DNA of 64,000 nucleotides from contig NZ_JAIMIC010000002.1 of the NCBI RefSeq assembly GCF_019966545.1, forward strand, positions 434,001 through 498,000. The letters run 5' to 3'. Below are positions 8,378 through 17,075 of the stretch, piece by piece; within the stretch, counting starts at the first letter, position 1; every line of letters starts with the position of its first letter. The notes below the pieces were generated by a model, which was given only the letters and a program-made list of their open reading frames with translations, had not been told where the DNA came from and made no database searches. The DNA comes from Heliomarina baculiformis. Its GTDB lineage: Bacteria > Pseudomonadota > Alphaproteobacteria > Rhodobacterales > Rhodobacteraceae. The position numbers were made by a program, and so were the translations under genes.

Positions 8378-9885
8378 GTGCTCTGGACGAGAATATTGAA
8401 AAGGCGATGGGCTATGCGGCGCCGTTTCGCGCAAGCGGCGTGTTGAACCATATTGATGGTGAGACCGTCGGCGCGGCCTCGGGCCGGGTATTCGAGACCT
8501 TATCGCCCGTCGATCTTGCGCCGCTTGCCGAGGTCGCGCGAAGCGGGGTGGAGGACGTGGATCGCGCGGTGCAGGCGGCCAAGGCGGCCTTTCCCGGATG
8601 GGCCGGAACGCCGGGGGCGGAGCGTCGCCGTATCCTGATCCGCGTGGCGGAGGCCATCGAGACGCGTGCGGAGGAGATCGCCCTTGTCGAGAGCCTTGAT
8701 ACAGGGCAGGCGCTGCGCTTCATGTCCAAGGCGGCGGTGCGGGGCGCGGCAAACTTTCGCTATTTCGCGGACCAGGCGCCGGGGGCCGAGGATGGGCAGG
8801 CACTGCGCACAGCCACACAGATGAACGTGACCTCCCGCCGTCCGATCGGGCCGGTGGGGGTGATCACGCCGTGGAACACGCCGTTCATGTTGTCGACCTG
8901 GAAGATCGCGCCGGCGCTCGCCTCGGGCTGCACCGTGGTGCACAAGCCAGCGGAATTTTCGCCGATGACCGCGAAGCTGCTGGTCGAGATCGCCGAAAGC
9001 GCGGGGCTGCCCAAGGGCGTGCTGAACGTGGTCAACGGGCTGGGCGAGGAAGCGGGCAAGGCGCTGACCGAGCATCCCGGCATCAAGGCGATTGCCTTTG
9101 TGGGGGAGAGCCGCACGGGGTCGATGATCATGGCGCAGGGGGCGGCGACGCTGAAGCGGGTGCATTTCGAGCTGGGCGGCAAGAACCCGGTCATCGTCTT
9201 CGAGGATGCCGATCTGGAGCGCGCGGTGGATGCGGCGGCTTTCATGATCTATTCGCTGAATGGGGAACGCTGCACGTCCTCGTCGCGGCTCTTGGTGCAG
9301 GAGAGCATTTACCAAGAGGTTACTGGCCGGGTGGCCGAGGTGGCGGAGCGGATCAAGGTGGGGCATCCGCTGGACCCGGACACGGTGGTCGGGCCGCTGA
9401 TCCACCCGGAGCATGAGAAAAAAGTGCTGTCCTATTTCGAGACCGCGAAACAGGAGGGCGCGACCGTCGCGACCGGGGGCGAGAAGGTCGGGAGTGAAGG
9501 GTGTTATGTGCGTCCGACCCTGTTCACCGGGGCGACGAGCGATATGGCGATCTCGCAGGAGGAGATCTTTGGGCCGGTTCTGACGGCGATCCCGTTCAGC
9601 GACGAGGAAGATGCGCTGCGCATTGCCAATGATGTGCCATATGGGCTGGCCGCCTATCTCTGGACCAAGGATCTGGACCGGGCCATGCGCATGACCGACG
9701 CGCTGGAAGCGGGCATGATGTGGGTCAATTCCGAGAATATCCGGCATCTGCCGACGCCTTTCGGCGGGGTCAAATCAAGCGGCATCGGGCGCGATGGGGG
9801 CGACTGGTCCTTCGATTTCTATATGGAAACGGTCAATGTCAGCTTTCCGCGACAGGGCCACAGGATACCGAAACTGGGCGGCTAA
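8374..9885 (+). CDS. hpaE: 5-carboxymethyl-2-hydroxymuconate semialdehyde dehydrogenase
   Basis: 503 residues of the aldehyde dehydrogenase superfamily. Visible motifs are PWNTPFMLSTWKIAPALASG with the NAD-contact KPAEFSP, FELGGKNPVIVFEDAD, and the nucleophile segment NGERCTSSSRLLV with the catalytic Cys. It oxidises the ring-cleavage semialdehyde to the dicarboxylate with NAD. The ATG at 8374 overlaps the hpaF stop; an upstream extension of the frame lies inside hpaF. The setting between hpaF and hpaD identifies this ALDH as the pathway enzyme (also hpcC). Confidence 0.92.
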   Translation: MSALDENIEKAMGYAAPFRASGVLNHIDGETVGAASGRVFETLSPVDLAPLAEVARSGVEDVDRAVQAAKAAFPGWAGTPGAERRRILIRVAEAIETRAEEIALVESLDTGQALRFMSKAAVRGAANFRYFADQAPGAEDGQALRTATQMNVTSRRPIGPVGVITPWNTPFMLSTWKIAPALASGCTVVHKPAEFSPMTAKLLVEIAESAGLPKGVLNVVNGLGEEAGKALTEHPGIKAIAFVGESRTGSMIMAQGAATLKRVHFELGGKNPVIVFEDADLERAVDAAAFMIYSLNGERCTSSSRLLVQESIYQEVTGRVAEVAERIKVGHPLDPDTVVGPLIHPEHEKKVLSYFETAKQEGATVATGGEKVGSEGCYVRPTLFTGATSDMAISQEEIFGPVLTAIPFSDEEDALRIANDVPYGLAAYLWTKDLDRAMRMTDALEAGMMWVNSENIRHLPTPFGGVKSSGIGRDGGDWSFDFYMETVNVSFPRQGHRIPKLGG

Positions 9886-9948
9886 GCCGTAACGGGACGG
9901 CGCAGGGAAGAGACCGGCGCCGCGCTTAAGACCGAGGGGGAGTAAACC

Positions 9949-10929
9949 ATGCCAATACCGTCACCGACGCTTTATCCGCCGTTCAACATCATCCGCCTGA
10001 GTCATGTGGAATTCGGCGTCACCAACCTTGCCGCGAGCCGCGCTTTTTACGTCGATACGCTGGGGCTCCAGGTTACGGATGAGAATGACGAAGCGATCTA
10101 TCTGCGGGCACTCGAAGAGCGGGGGCATCATTGCCTGATCCTGCGCAAGGCTTCGAGCAGCCTGATCAAGGCGCTGTCTTTCAAGGTGTTCGACGATGCG
10201 CAGCTTGATCTGGCAGAGACATGGTTTCGCGACCGAGGGCACGCGGTCGACTGGGTCGAGCGCCCTTATCAGGGCCGGACGCTGGCGACAGTGGATTGTT
10301 TCGGCACGCCCATCGAGTTCTATTTCAAGATGGACCGGCTGGCCCCGATCCACCAGAAATACGCGCTGTATCACGGGGTGAAGCCGCTGAGGATCGACCA
10401 TTTCAACTGTTTCTCGCCAGATGTGGACAAGGCAGTGGCCTTTTACGGTGAGCTTGGGTTCCGGGTGACGGAATATACCGAGGATGAGGAAAGCGGACGG
10501 CTTTGGGCGGCGTGGACCCACCGCAAGGGCGGGGTGCATGACATGGCCTTTACCAACGGCACGGGGCCGCGCCTGCATCACACGGCGTTCTGGGTGCCGA
10601 CCCCGTTGAACATCATTGACCTGCTCGATCTGATGGCGACGACCGGCTATGTGGCCAATATCGAGCGCGGGCCGGGGCGGCACGGTATTTCCAACGCGTT
10701 TTTCCTTTATATCCTCGACCCCGACGGGCACCGGATCGAGATCTATTGCTCGGATTATCAAACGGTCGATTCGGATCTTGAGCCGATCCGCTGGGACCTG
10801 AAGGATCCCCAGCGCCAGACGCTTTGGGGCGCGCCGGCGCCGAGGTCCTGGTTTGAAAACGGGTCGGTCTTTGAAGGGGTTGAACCCTATGCCAGCGGGC
10901 TCAAGGCCAGCCCGATCATTGCCCCCTGA
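9949..10929 (+). CDS. hpaD: 3,4-dihydroxyphenylacetate 2,3-dioxygenase
   Basis: 326 residues, two tandem vicinal-oxygen-chelate domains. It performs extradiol cleavage of homoprotocatechuate. The metal ligands appear in the second half: His151 in RIDHFNC, His210 or 211 in RLHHTAFW, and Glu264 in HRIEIYC, matching the 2-His-1-Glu pattern of class I extradiol dioxygenases. The start follows GAGGGGGAG. It lies 63 bases after hpaE and 11 bases before hpaG. Whether the metal is Fe or Mn cannot be told. The sequence is of the HPCD/MndD type rather than the LigB type found in E. coli HpaD. Confidence 0.92.
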   Translation: MPIPSPTLYPPFNIIRLSHVEFGVTNLAASRAFYVDTLGLQVTDENDEAIYLRALEERGHHCLILRKASSSLIKALSFKVFDDAQLDLAETWFRDRGHAVDWVERPYQGRTLATVDCFGTPIEFYFKMDRLAPIHQKYALYHGVKPLRIDHFNCFSPDVDKAVAFYGELGFRVTEYTEDEESGRLWAAWTHRKGGVHDMAFTNGTGPRLHHTAFWVPTPLNIIDLLDLMATTGYVANIERGPGRHGISNAFFLYILDPDGHRIEIYCSDYQTVDSDLEPIRWDLKDPQRQTLWGAPAPRSWFENGSVFEGVEPYASGLKASPIIAP

Positions 10930-10940
10930 GGAGAGAGCAC

Positions 10941-11822
10941 GTGAGTAAACCGATCCCCGCCCGCATCATCGCCTTTCACACCGAGGGGGCGGACCGTTAC
11001 GGCGTTTTGCGAGATGAAGGCATTGTCGATCTGACGGGTGAATTCGGCGCGCGCTATCCGGGGCTGAAAGAGGTGGTCGAGGCGGGAGCGCTCGAAGAAC
11101 TGCTGAGCACGGCGGAGGGGCGTTCCGTGGAATTTGCGCTTTCGGATATTCGCTATCTCATTCCGATTGCGAACCCGGAAAAAATCATGTGCATCGGGGT
11201 GAATTTTCCCGACCGGAATGCCGAGTACAAGGACGGGCAGGTGGCGCCGACGAAGCCGTCGATGTTCATACGTTTTCCGCGCTCTTTCGTCGGGCATGGT
11301 GAGGACCTGATCCGCCCGCCGGAATCGGAGCAGCTTGATTACGAGGGCGAGGTGACAATTGTCATCGGCAAGGGCGGGCGGCGGATTGCACGCGAGAATG
11401 CCTATGACCACATCGCGGCGCTGACGCTGTGCAACGAAGGCACGATCCGCGACTGGGTGCGTCATGCCAAGTTCAACGTCACGCAGGGCAAGAACTGGGA
11501 TCGGTCGGGAGCGATGGGGCCGTGGCTGGTGCCGTTCCGCTCGGCCGATCAGCTTGACGACATTGCGCTGGTCACACGGGTGAATGGCGAGGTCCGGCAA
11601 GAGGATCGCACAGGGCGGATGATCTATGATTTTCGCTATATTATCAATTACATATCGACCTTCACCACATTGGTGCCCGGCGATGTTATCGTCTGCGGCA
11701 CGCCAACCGGGGCGGGGGCGCGGTTCGACCCGCCGATCTGGCTGAAGCCCGGCGATACCATCGAGGTCGAGGCAGAGGGAATCGGTGTTCTGCGCAACGG
11801 CGTTGCCGACGAAACGGGTTGA
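10941..11822 (+). CDS. hpaG: Fumarylacetoacetate hydrolase family protein, OPET decarboxylase/HHDD isomerase
   Basis: 293 residues with a GTG start preceded by GAGGAGAGAG. The FAH fold is shown by IMCIGVNFPDRNAEY, the metal-binding DYEGEVTIVIGKGGR segment and the C-terminal PGDVIVCGTPTGAG. In homoprotocatechuate degradation this family performs decarboxylation of 5-oxopent-3-ene-1,2,5-tricarboxylate and the following isomerisation. Position directly after hpaD supports that role. The later hydratase (hpaH) and aldolase (hpaI) are not in the window. A generic FAH-family hydrolase is the alternative. Confidence 0.85.
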   Translation: MSKPIPARIIAFHTEGADRYGVLRDEGIVDLTGEFGARYPGLKEVVEAGALEELLSTAEGRSVEFALSDIRYLIPIANPEKIMCIGVNFPDRNAEYKDGQVAPTKPSMFIRFPRSFVGHGEDLIRPPESEQLDYEGEVTIVIGKGGRRIARENAYDHIAALTLCNEGTIRDWVRHAKFNVTQGKNWDRSGAMGPWLVPFRSADQLDDIALVTRVNGEVRQEDRTGRMIYDFRYIINYISTFTTLVPGDVIVCGTPTGAGARFDPPIWLKPGDTIEVEAEGIGVLRNGVADETG

Positions 11823-12044
11823 GCATCGGCGCAGGCGGCGCCTGATTGGATGAAATCTTTTAATATAAATCAAGGTATTACAAAAATACAACGCTAGATT
11901 GGCCAGAGCCGGCTGTCATTACAACGCTGGTGACAACGGCGGGATGTAACCGTGTATGGATCAATCGTCCCGGGGGTATGCCCCGAGGGGTGGTATTGGC
12001 CGTATTTCTGGCGGTCATGTCTGGTTGCGCAGCGAGGTTTCAGT
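11823..12044. promoter_or_regulatory. AT-rich intergenic region upstream of the papain-like gene
   Basis: The first part (about 11845-11890) is sharply AT-rich compared with both neighbours and holds a small dyad GTATT-acaaa-AATAC. The octamer ACAACGCT occurs twice (near 11889 and 11920). This looks like the promoter zone of a gene regulated independently of the hpa operon. No terminator was recognised for hpaG. Confidence 0.35.
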
Positions 12045-15000
12045 ATGGCCGGTGATTTGAGTGACAGAAGGCGGTACTTCATTGATCGCTATATTCTTCA
12101 CACCACGCAAAAGGCTGAAACCCGCGCGCGAAAGGGGAGGGAGGCAGAGGCCGAACTCGCCAAGGTGACGCGTATCCTTGACGAGTATGAGGGAACCAAT
12201 TCCCCGACCGGACCCATCGCTGCCAAGGTGACGGCGGCGCAGGCTTTGATTGCCGCCAACGATCCCGAACAAGCGATGCGCGTTGCGAAAGACGCGCTGC
12301 AAGATGCCCTTGCCCTTGAGCAGGAGGCGTTGAGACGCAAGGAGAACCGGGAGCAGCTGGTCGAACTTCTGGATGCTCTGCCCCCCAACCCACAGTATGC
12401 CATCCAGGCCGAACTGGATATGTTGAACGCGGACCGGACCGACCTTGGCAACTTGCTGCGGCCAGTTTTCCCGTCGGCTGCCGATCTGGATCGCGCCCGT
12501 GTCCTGCTGCTGAATTTTCCCGGCAAGATCCAGCAAGTTCAGCAAGATTCCGACGCGCGCGGGGTGATCATACGCGAGCTTCAGGCGGTGCACGCAGCGC
12601 TGGCAACCGAGCTGGTTCTGGTCAGCCGCCGGCTGGAAAATCTGGAAGCCAAGCAGGCCCCCGAATGGCTAGAGTTGTCCGTGGATTTTACTCTTGTCGA
12701 AACCGACATCCCAAAGATGAAGGCTGCGCTTGATAACTTTGACATGGCTGAGATTACGCGGCTGAACGGCCAAGTTCCCACGATCAGAACCCAATTGGAC
12801 CAGCTGAAGAGGGACATCGGAGCCGTCGAGGGTCCGCTTCATCTGCAGGACGTTCAGCACCTGAATATTTCCGATGCGCAGAAAGAGGCTTTCGCGAGCC
12901 TGGGGTCGAAGAATGTCGATGCGTTTTCCGATGCGATAGATGCGATCGCGGCTCTGGATCAAAGATATGCGGGGGATTGCTCTGCGGCTGAGCTTTTGCA
13001 GACCATCGACGATCTGAGAGATGCGCGCGCGGATCGCGACGCCAAGGTGCAGGACGCGGCCGATCATCCAGACGATGGCACAAAACAGACCGATGCGACG
13101 ACGGCGCAGCAATTGGTTGTTTCCACGAAGGAAAAACTTGAGATTATCGACCTTAAGCGGCCGATCTTGCAGGCTGTTCTGTCAAATACGTTCTCGGCGG
13201 ACAAGAAACCGCCATTTCCGCCGGAATTGCTTGCGGACGCTTTCGCGGTTATCAAACGAAACCCAAGTGTCGGACAAGCGATGCTGGGCGCCTTGGCCAG
13301 CGGGACCAGGTACAAAGAGATTGTCGATACGGCCAGACTGGCCTGTGATGGCGTCGACTCGGGATTTGCGGATCGGAACGGAAACCCGCAACTCAATGCC
13401 GATGCGGCTGCGTGGTACGCGCGCAAGCTGGTTCAGACGGCCGGCCAATACCCGGTGCCGCAGGACATTATCGAACGGTACACCACGCACGCTTACATGG
13501 TGCAGGATATTCCCAACCTGAACGGCATCAACAACCGTGACGAACTGACGACGAAAAGGGCGCGATACGTCGGGAAGGTGTTGCTAGGGCCGGACGGCAA
13601 GCTTAACATTGAGGCGGCGCGGGTGGCCGTTTACGATACGTTGTTCAACTACCATCAGGTTGATAAACAGACGCCGGTTCTTGCCGAGCATATGCTCAAG
13701 ACGCTGGATTTTCTGGAGAATAACCCCGAAGCGCAGCAGTTGCTCGACGATGTCGAGGCACCGGTTATCGGCGGTGGCCGCGGTCTGGTGGCCAAGGATA
13801 CCGGCAAGCAACGCGGGGAACTGACGACCGCAGACTTCCGCGAGGCTATCGTAGCTGCAATGCTGACACCGATCTATCAGGGTCCGGTCGGATCCTGTTT
13901 CGCGACCGCACCCGCGATCAGGATGCGCGACAAAGACCCGCTGGGAACGATGAAGCATTTCCGCGATCTTGCAGTCGACGGGGTTCTTCGGCCCAAAACT
14001 GGCGATCCGGTGCCTGCTGTCAAGAATGTGCCGAACAATCAAAACGCGCTGACCCGCAGTTTCGAATACACGGTTGCGACCGCAGCGGCCCGGATTGATC
14101 GCAAAGGCAAGCACCGGGAGCTGGAGAATTCGGCTGACGAGATCGCCAAGCTGCTGGGCGAAAAGGTGAAATCGGGCAAGAAACGCGGTGCCGCGACGGC
14201 GCGGCTCAAGACCGCGATTACTGACGCCTTTGAGTTCCGCTATGATCCCGAGGTCTTGGTCGGGGATGCAACCGATGGATCGTCGAGCCAGGGCAGGTAT
14301 GTTCTGTTCAACAAGGCCACTGGACAGCCGGTGGCGAACATCGACGACTACAGGGGCGTGGTAAAGGATATCGTTCACAAGACGATCAAGAGCGGCGATA
14401 CCTCCTTTTTCACCAGTCGCGGGGACGTGGCAAAACTGGTCGACGATCCGCGCTTTGCCGGTGCGATCAAGATCGATGGTGCGGAGCCATGGGACCTGCC
14501 ATCTGGCGGCGATTCAACTTCATCGACGGCGGTGCTCGATGAGCCAGTTGAGATGGCATTTGTGCTTAGCCAGACTGAAATAAATGCGGTTCCGCCCTTC
14601 GACCGGCCTGCGAAGCTCATGGAGAATTTCATCGGAAGTTTCGCGCCCTCGACCGATCCGGCCGATCCGGCTGAAAAAATTGCGATAGCGACGCGGGGAC
14701 GCCATTTGTTCAATTCCTTGCCGGGTCACCCATCGACCGCGCCACTGCGTGAAGGCGGGCCGGCCAATCTGGCGGCAAATCTGCAGCGTGAGCTATTGGA
14801 TCCAGCGCAGGCGCTGGCGGCGGCACCGATGAGTGCCGCAGCCCTTGCCGCCCCGTTCGAAGAAATCGTCACCGGCTTAATACGGCATGCAAAGTCGGAT
14901 GCAGAGCGACTGGCGTTGAGGGATGTTCTTGAAAACGAAATGCCCGCGGCTGACATGACGCCGCGCCGATTTGAGCAGTACGTTCAGACAAAGGTTAACG

Positions 15001-15362
15001 CCGCTTTGGCGATGCGGGTTCAGGAAGAGTTTAACCAATGGAAGGCGCCGCTGAATCCTCAGCCGACCCCCGCAGAAGAGCAAGAGAAGCGGGACAAAAT
15101 TCAGGCCTCGGTCGACAAGGAAAAACGCAGGAGACTGGATGGCGCGATTTTGAATGCCGTGGAAACACCGCAGTTCGTTATCGCGGATACCAACTGGAAT
15201 GGTGGCGACGTGGTGCGGTATCTTGTCATCATCGGTGATCCTGTAAACGGTACGGCGAAGCTTTGTGAAAAGTGGATGCCGAGCGGCCGACTGGAGAACT
15301 TTAGCGAAGCGGATGACTGGATGACCGACGAGTGGTACAAGGTAGACAAGAGGAACCCGTAA
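12045..15362 (+). CDS. Large protein with central papain-like cysteine box, function unknown
   Basis: 1105 residues from the ATG at 12045, which follows AGCGAGG; a GTG at 11952 is a weaker alternative. No signal peptide or membrane helix is apparent. Residues 1 to about 330 are helical and rich in Ala, Leu, Glu and Lys, suggesting coiled coil. In the middle, YQGPVGSCFATAPAIRMRD carries Gln612 and Cys618 spaced as in papain-fold peptidases (Q-G-x-x-G-S-C). Near the C-terminus, VIADTNW (1045-1051) followed by a hydrophobic strand resembles the closing Asn-Trp box of such folds, but no His is evident at the expected place just after it. Codon use is less GC-rich than the flanking catabolic genes. 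Protease, transglutaminase-like or inactive scaffold remain possible. Confidence 0.7.
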   Translation: MAGDLSDRRRYFIDRYILHTTQKAETRARKGREAEAELAKVTRILDEYEGTNSPTGPIAAKVTAAQALIAANDPEQAMRVAKDALQDALALEQEALRRKENREQLVELLDALPPNPQYAIQAELDMLNADRTDLGNLLRPVFPSAADLDRARVLLLNFPGKIQQVQQDSDARGVIIRELQAVHAALATELVLVSRRLENLEAKQAPEWLELSVDFTLVETDIPKMKAALDNFDMAEITRLNGQVPTIRTQLDQLKRDIGAVEGPLHLQDVQHLNISDAQKEAFASLGSKNVDAFSDAIDAIAALDQRYAGDCSAAELLQTIDDLRDARADRDAKVQDAADHPDDGTKQTDATTAQQLVVSTKEKLEIIDLKRPILQAVLSNTFSADKKPPFPPELLADAFAVIKRNPSVGQAMLGALASGTRYKEIVDTARLACDGVDSGFADRNGNPQLNADAAAWYARKLVQTAGQYPVPQDIIERYTTHAYMVQDIPNLNGINNRDELTTKRARYVGKVLLGPDGKLNIEAARVAVYDTLFNYHQVDKQTPVLAEHMLKTLDFLENNPEAQQLLDDVEAPVIGGGRGLVAKDTGKQRGELTTADFREAIVAAMLTPIYQGPVGSCFATAPAIRMRDKDPLGTMKHFRDLAVDGVLRPKTGDPVPAVKNVPNNQNALTRSFEYTVATAAARIDRKGKHRELENSADEIAKLLGEKVKSGKKRGAATARLKTAITDAFEFRYDPEVLVGDATDGSSSQGRYVLFNKATGQPVANIDDYRGVVKDIVHKTIKSGDTSFFTSRGDVAKLVDDPRFAGAIKIDGAEPWDLPSGGDSTSSTAVLDEPVEMAFVLSQTEINAVPPFDRPAKLMENFIGSFAPSTDPADPAEKIAIATRGRHLFNSLPGHPSTAPLREGGPANLAANLQRELLDPAQALAAAPMSAAALAAPFEEIVTGLIRHAKSDAERLALRDVLENEMPAADMTPRRFEQYVQTKVNAALAMRVQEEFNQWKAPLNPQPTPAEEQEKRDKIQASVDKEKRRRLDGAILNAVETPQFVIADTNWNGGDVVRYLVIIGDPVNGTAKLCEKWMPSGRLENFSEADDWMTDEWYKVDKRNP

Positions 15363-15827
15363 ATGACTGACCTTACAGAGATTGTTCCAAGTCGGAATGA
15401 GGATGGCGAGCGTACTGCCTATCTGGGCGAGGCGTCTTTCGGATCAATTGATGCGCTTGTCGCCGAGGTGCCGGAACTACTGGAGCCGGACGCGGCAACG
15501 GAACTTGCACGGCATGTCAATAACTTTGCCCGGGGCAGTGATTACGAGTTGATCGAGGACCCTGCCGAATTTGCCGAACGGTATCGCGCGCAGCTTGAAA
15601 GCGAGGATCCATCGCAGCCATGGCGCGAGGGCGTGATGCGTCTGAGCGATTTCGGGGTGCCGGATTTCGACGCGATTGCCACGCCGCGGCATAATGGGGA
15701 TAAATTGGTCTATTTTGCCGAGGATCGGGCGACCGGGCTGGCCTATCGCGCCACGGCGTCCCTGTCCGGGCTGGCCGAGCCGTCCTATGAGCCGGTGCCG
15801 CTGGACGATTACGAACCAGCCGAATAG
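15363..15827 (+). CDS. Acidic hypothetical protein, partner of the papain-like protein
   Basis: 154 residues, strongly acidic throughout, with no signal peptide or membrane segment. The ATG directly abuts the TAA of the large upstream gene, so it is almost certainly co-translated with it. I do not recognise a family. A small acidic protein encoded immediately after a large possible enzyme fits an immunity protein, inhibitor, chaperone or substrate. This is inference from layout and charge only. The next gene is convergent and 7 bases away. Confidence 0.7.
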   Translation: MTDLTEIVPSRNEDGERTAYLGEASFGSIDALVAEVPELLEPDAATELARHVNNFARGSDYELIEDPAEFAERYRAQLESEDPSQPWREGVMRLSDFGVPDFDAIATPRHNGDKLVYFAEDRATGLAYRATASLSGLAEPSYEPVPLDDYEPAE

Positions 15828-15834
15828 GCCCGGT

Positions 15835-16890
15835 TCAGATATTGGTGGCGATCAGCACCTCGATGCGGATTTTCTCTTGCGAGGTCGAGGTGGTGAGGTT
15901 GTCCGACAGCGCGCGGAGCCGACGGATCGCGCTGCGGACCAGATGGCCCGGGTCTTGGGTGATCAGCGCGTCGATGCTGCCGTTGCGCAGGGCATTTTCC
16001 GTGAAAGGCGTGCGCTCATGGGCGATGGAGACGATCTGCTGCGGCAGGTCGGTCCGTTCTAGCACTTCGAGCGGGATGCGCGCCTCGGACGACATCACGT
16101 AGACGCCGACAATATCGGGGTTGCGTTGCGTTGCGGCGGTGATGACCCGCTCTGCCCGTTCTGCCGAGCCGTAGGTTTCCAGCGAGGGCAGGGTGGTAAG
16201 ATGCGGAAAGCTGTGGTTGATGACCTGATCGAAGCCGAGCCGCCTTTCGAGACTGTCGCGCGACTGCATGCTTTCGGCGATGACGAGGATCTGCCCGCGC
16301 GGTGCGTGAATGAAACGGCCCATGAGCGTCGCGGCGGTTTTGCCTGCAGCACGGTTGTCGATGCCCACGAGGTTGTCGCCTGACAAAGCCTGGTTCGAGA
16401 TGAAGGGCAGGGCGCAGACGCCGCGCTCGGCCAGCCGCGTCATCGCATCGCGCAGCTGCGGCGTTTCCGGGGCCATGATGGCGACCCCGTCCACATCGCC
16501 GGGCGACAGGCTGGCGAGAAAAGCGGCGATCTGGTGCGGGTCGTTTTCGTCGATGGGCTGCACCTCGGCCCAGATCATGTCCGAGGCAAAGACCTCGCCC
16601 GCCTCGTGAATGTGGCGCAGAATTTCGTCGAGAAACTGGTCGCCCGAGCGGGGCAGCACGAAGATGAAGCGATAGCTTTTGCTCTTGGCGAGGTTGGCGG
16701 CAGAGATGTTGCGTACAAAGCCGAGTTCGCGGATCGCGGCGGTGACTTTTTCCACGGTTTCGGACTTTACGCCCTCGCGCCCGTTCAGGACCCGGTCGAC
16801 CGTCGCGCGGCTGACTCCGGCGACGCGGGCCAGGTCCTTAGTCGTCGGCCGGGCCATGTTCGGCGTCGAGGGGCGCAAGGATTTTTGCAT
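15835..16890 (-). CDS. LacI family transcriptional regulator
   Basis: 351 residues. The DNA-binding head is plain: TTKDLARVAGVSRATVDRVL then a hinge helix, followed by a periplasmic-binding-like effector domain. The start is set at the ATG at 16890; MARPTTKDL at 16857 is a second possible start without a better ribosome site. It is divergent from the ABC transporter operon, and two dyads (16961-16976, 16991-17006) lie between them, so it is very likely the operon's sugar-responsive regulator. Confidence 0.9.
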   Translation of the reverse strand: MQKSLRPSTPNMARPTTKDLARVAGVSRATVDRVLNGREGVKSETVEKVTAAIRELGFVRNISAANLAKSKSYRFIFVLPRSGDQFLDEILRHIHEAGEVFASDMIWAEVQPIDENDPHQIAAFLASLSPGDVDGVAIMAPETPQLRDAMTRLAERGVCALPFISNQALSGDNLVGIDNRAAGKTAATLMGRFIHAPRGQILVIAESMQSRDSLERRLGFDQVINHSFPHLTTLPSLETYGSAERAERVITAATQRNPDIVGVYVMSSEARIPLEVLERTDLPQQIVSIAHERTPFTENALRNGSIDALITQDPGHLVRSAIRRLRALSDNLTTSTSQEKIRIEVLIATNI

Positions 16891-16960
16891 GAATTACAAA
16901 CTCTTGAGGGCCGGTTTAGTTCAGTCTCGCAGAATGCTTGGGATTTTTTATACACGGTTT

Positions 16961-17006
16961 TGAGGCACGTGCATCAAAATTTTGTTGCTTTGAGGCACGT
17001 GCCTTA
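16961..17006. promoter_or_regulatory. Paired LacI-type operators
   Basis: Two near-identical copies, TGAGGCACGTGCATCA (16961-16976) and TGAGGCACGTGCCTTA (16991-17006), 30 bases apart centre to centre, about three helical turns. The second contains the perfect palindrome AGGCACGTGCCT with a central CG, as is common for LacI-family sites. They lie between the divergent lacI-type gene and the binding-protein gene. Confidence 0.7.
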
Positions 17007-17075
17007 CTAACAAATATTACATCGGTGAGTCGCAAGGGAGGCGGCGGCAGCGATGTTTCAGGGAGGAATCATTCA

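Noticed and set aside
8500-9747. Minus-strand open frame opposite hpaE
   Set aside because: His/Arg/Pro-rich shadow of a textbook aldehyde dehydrogenase.
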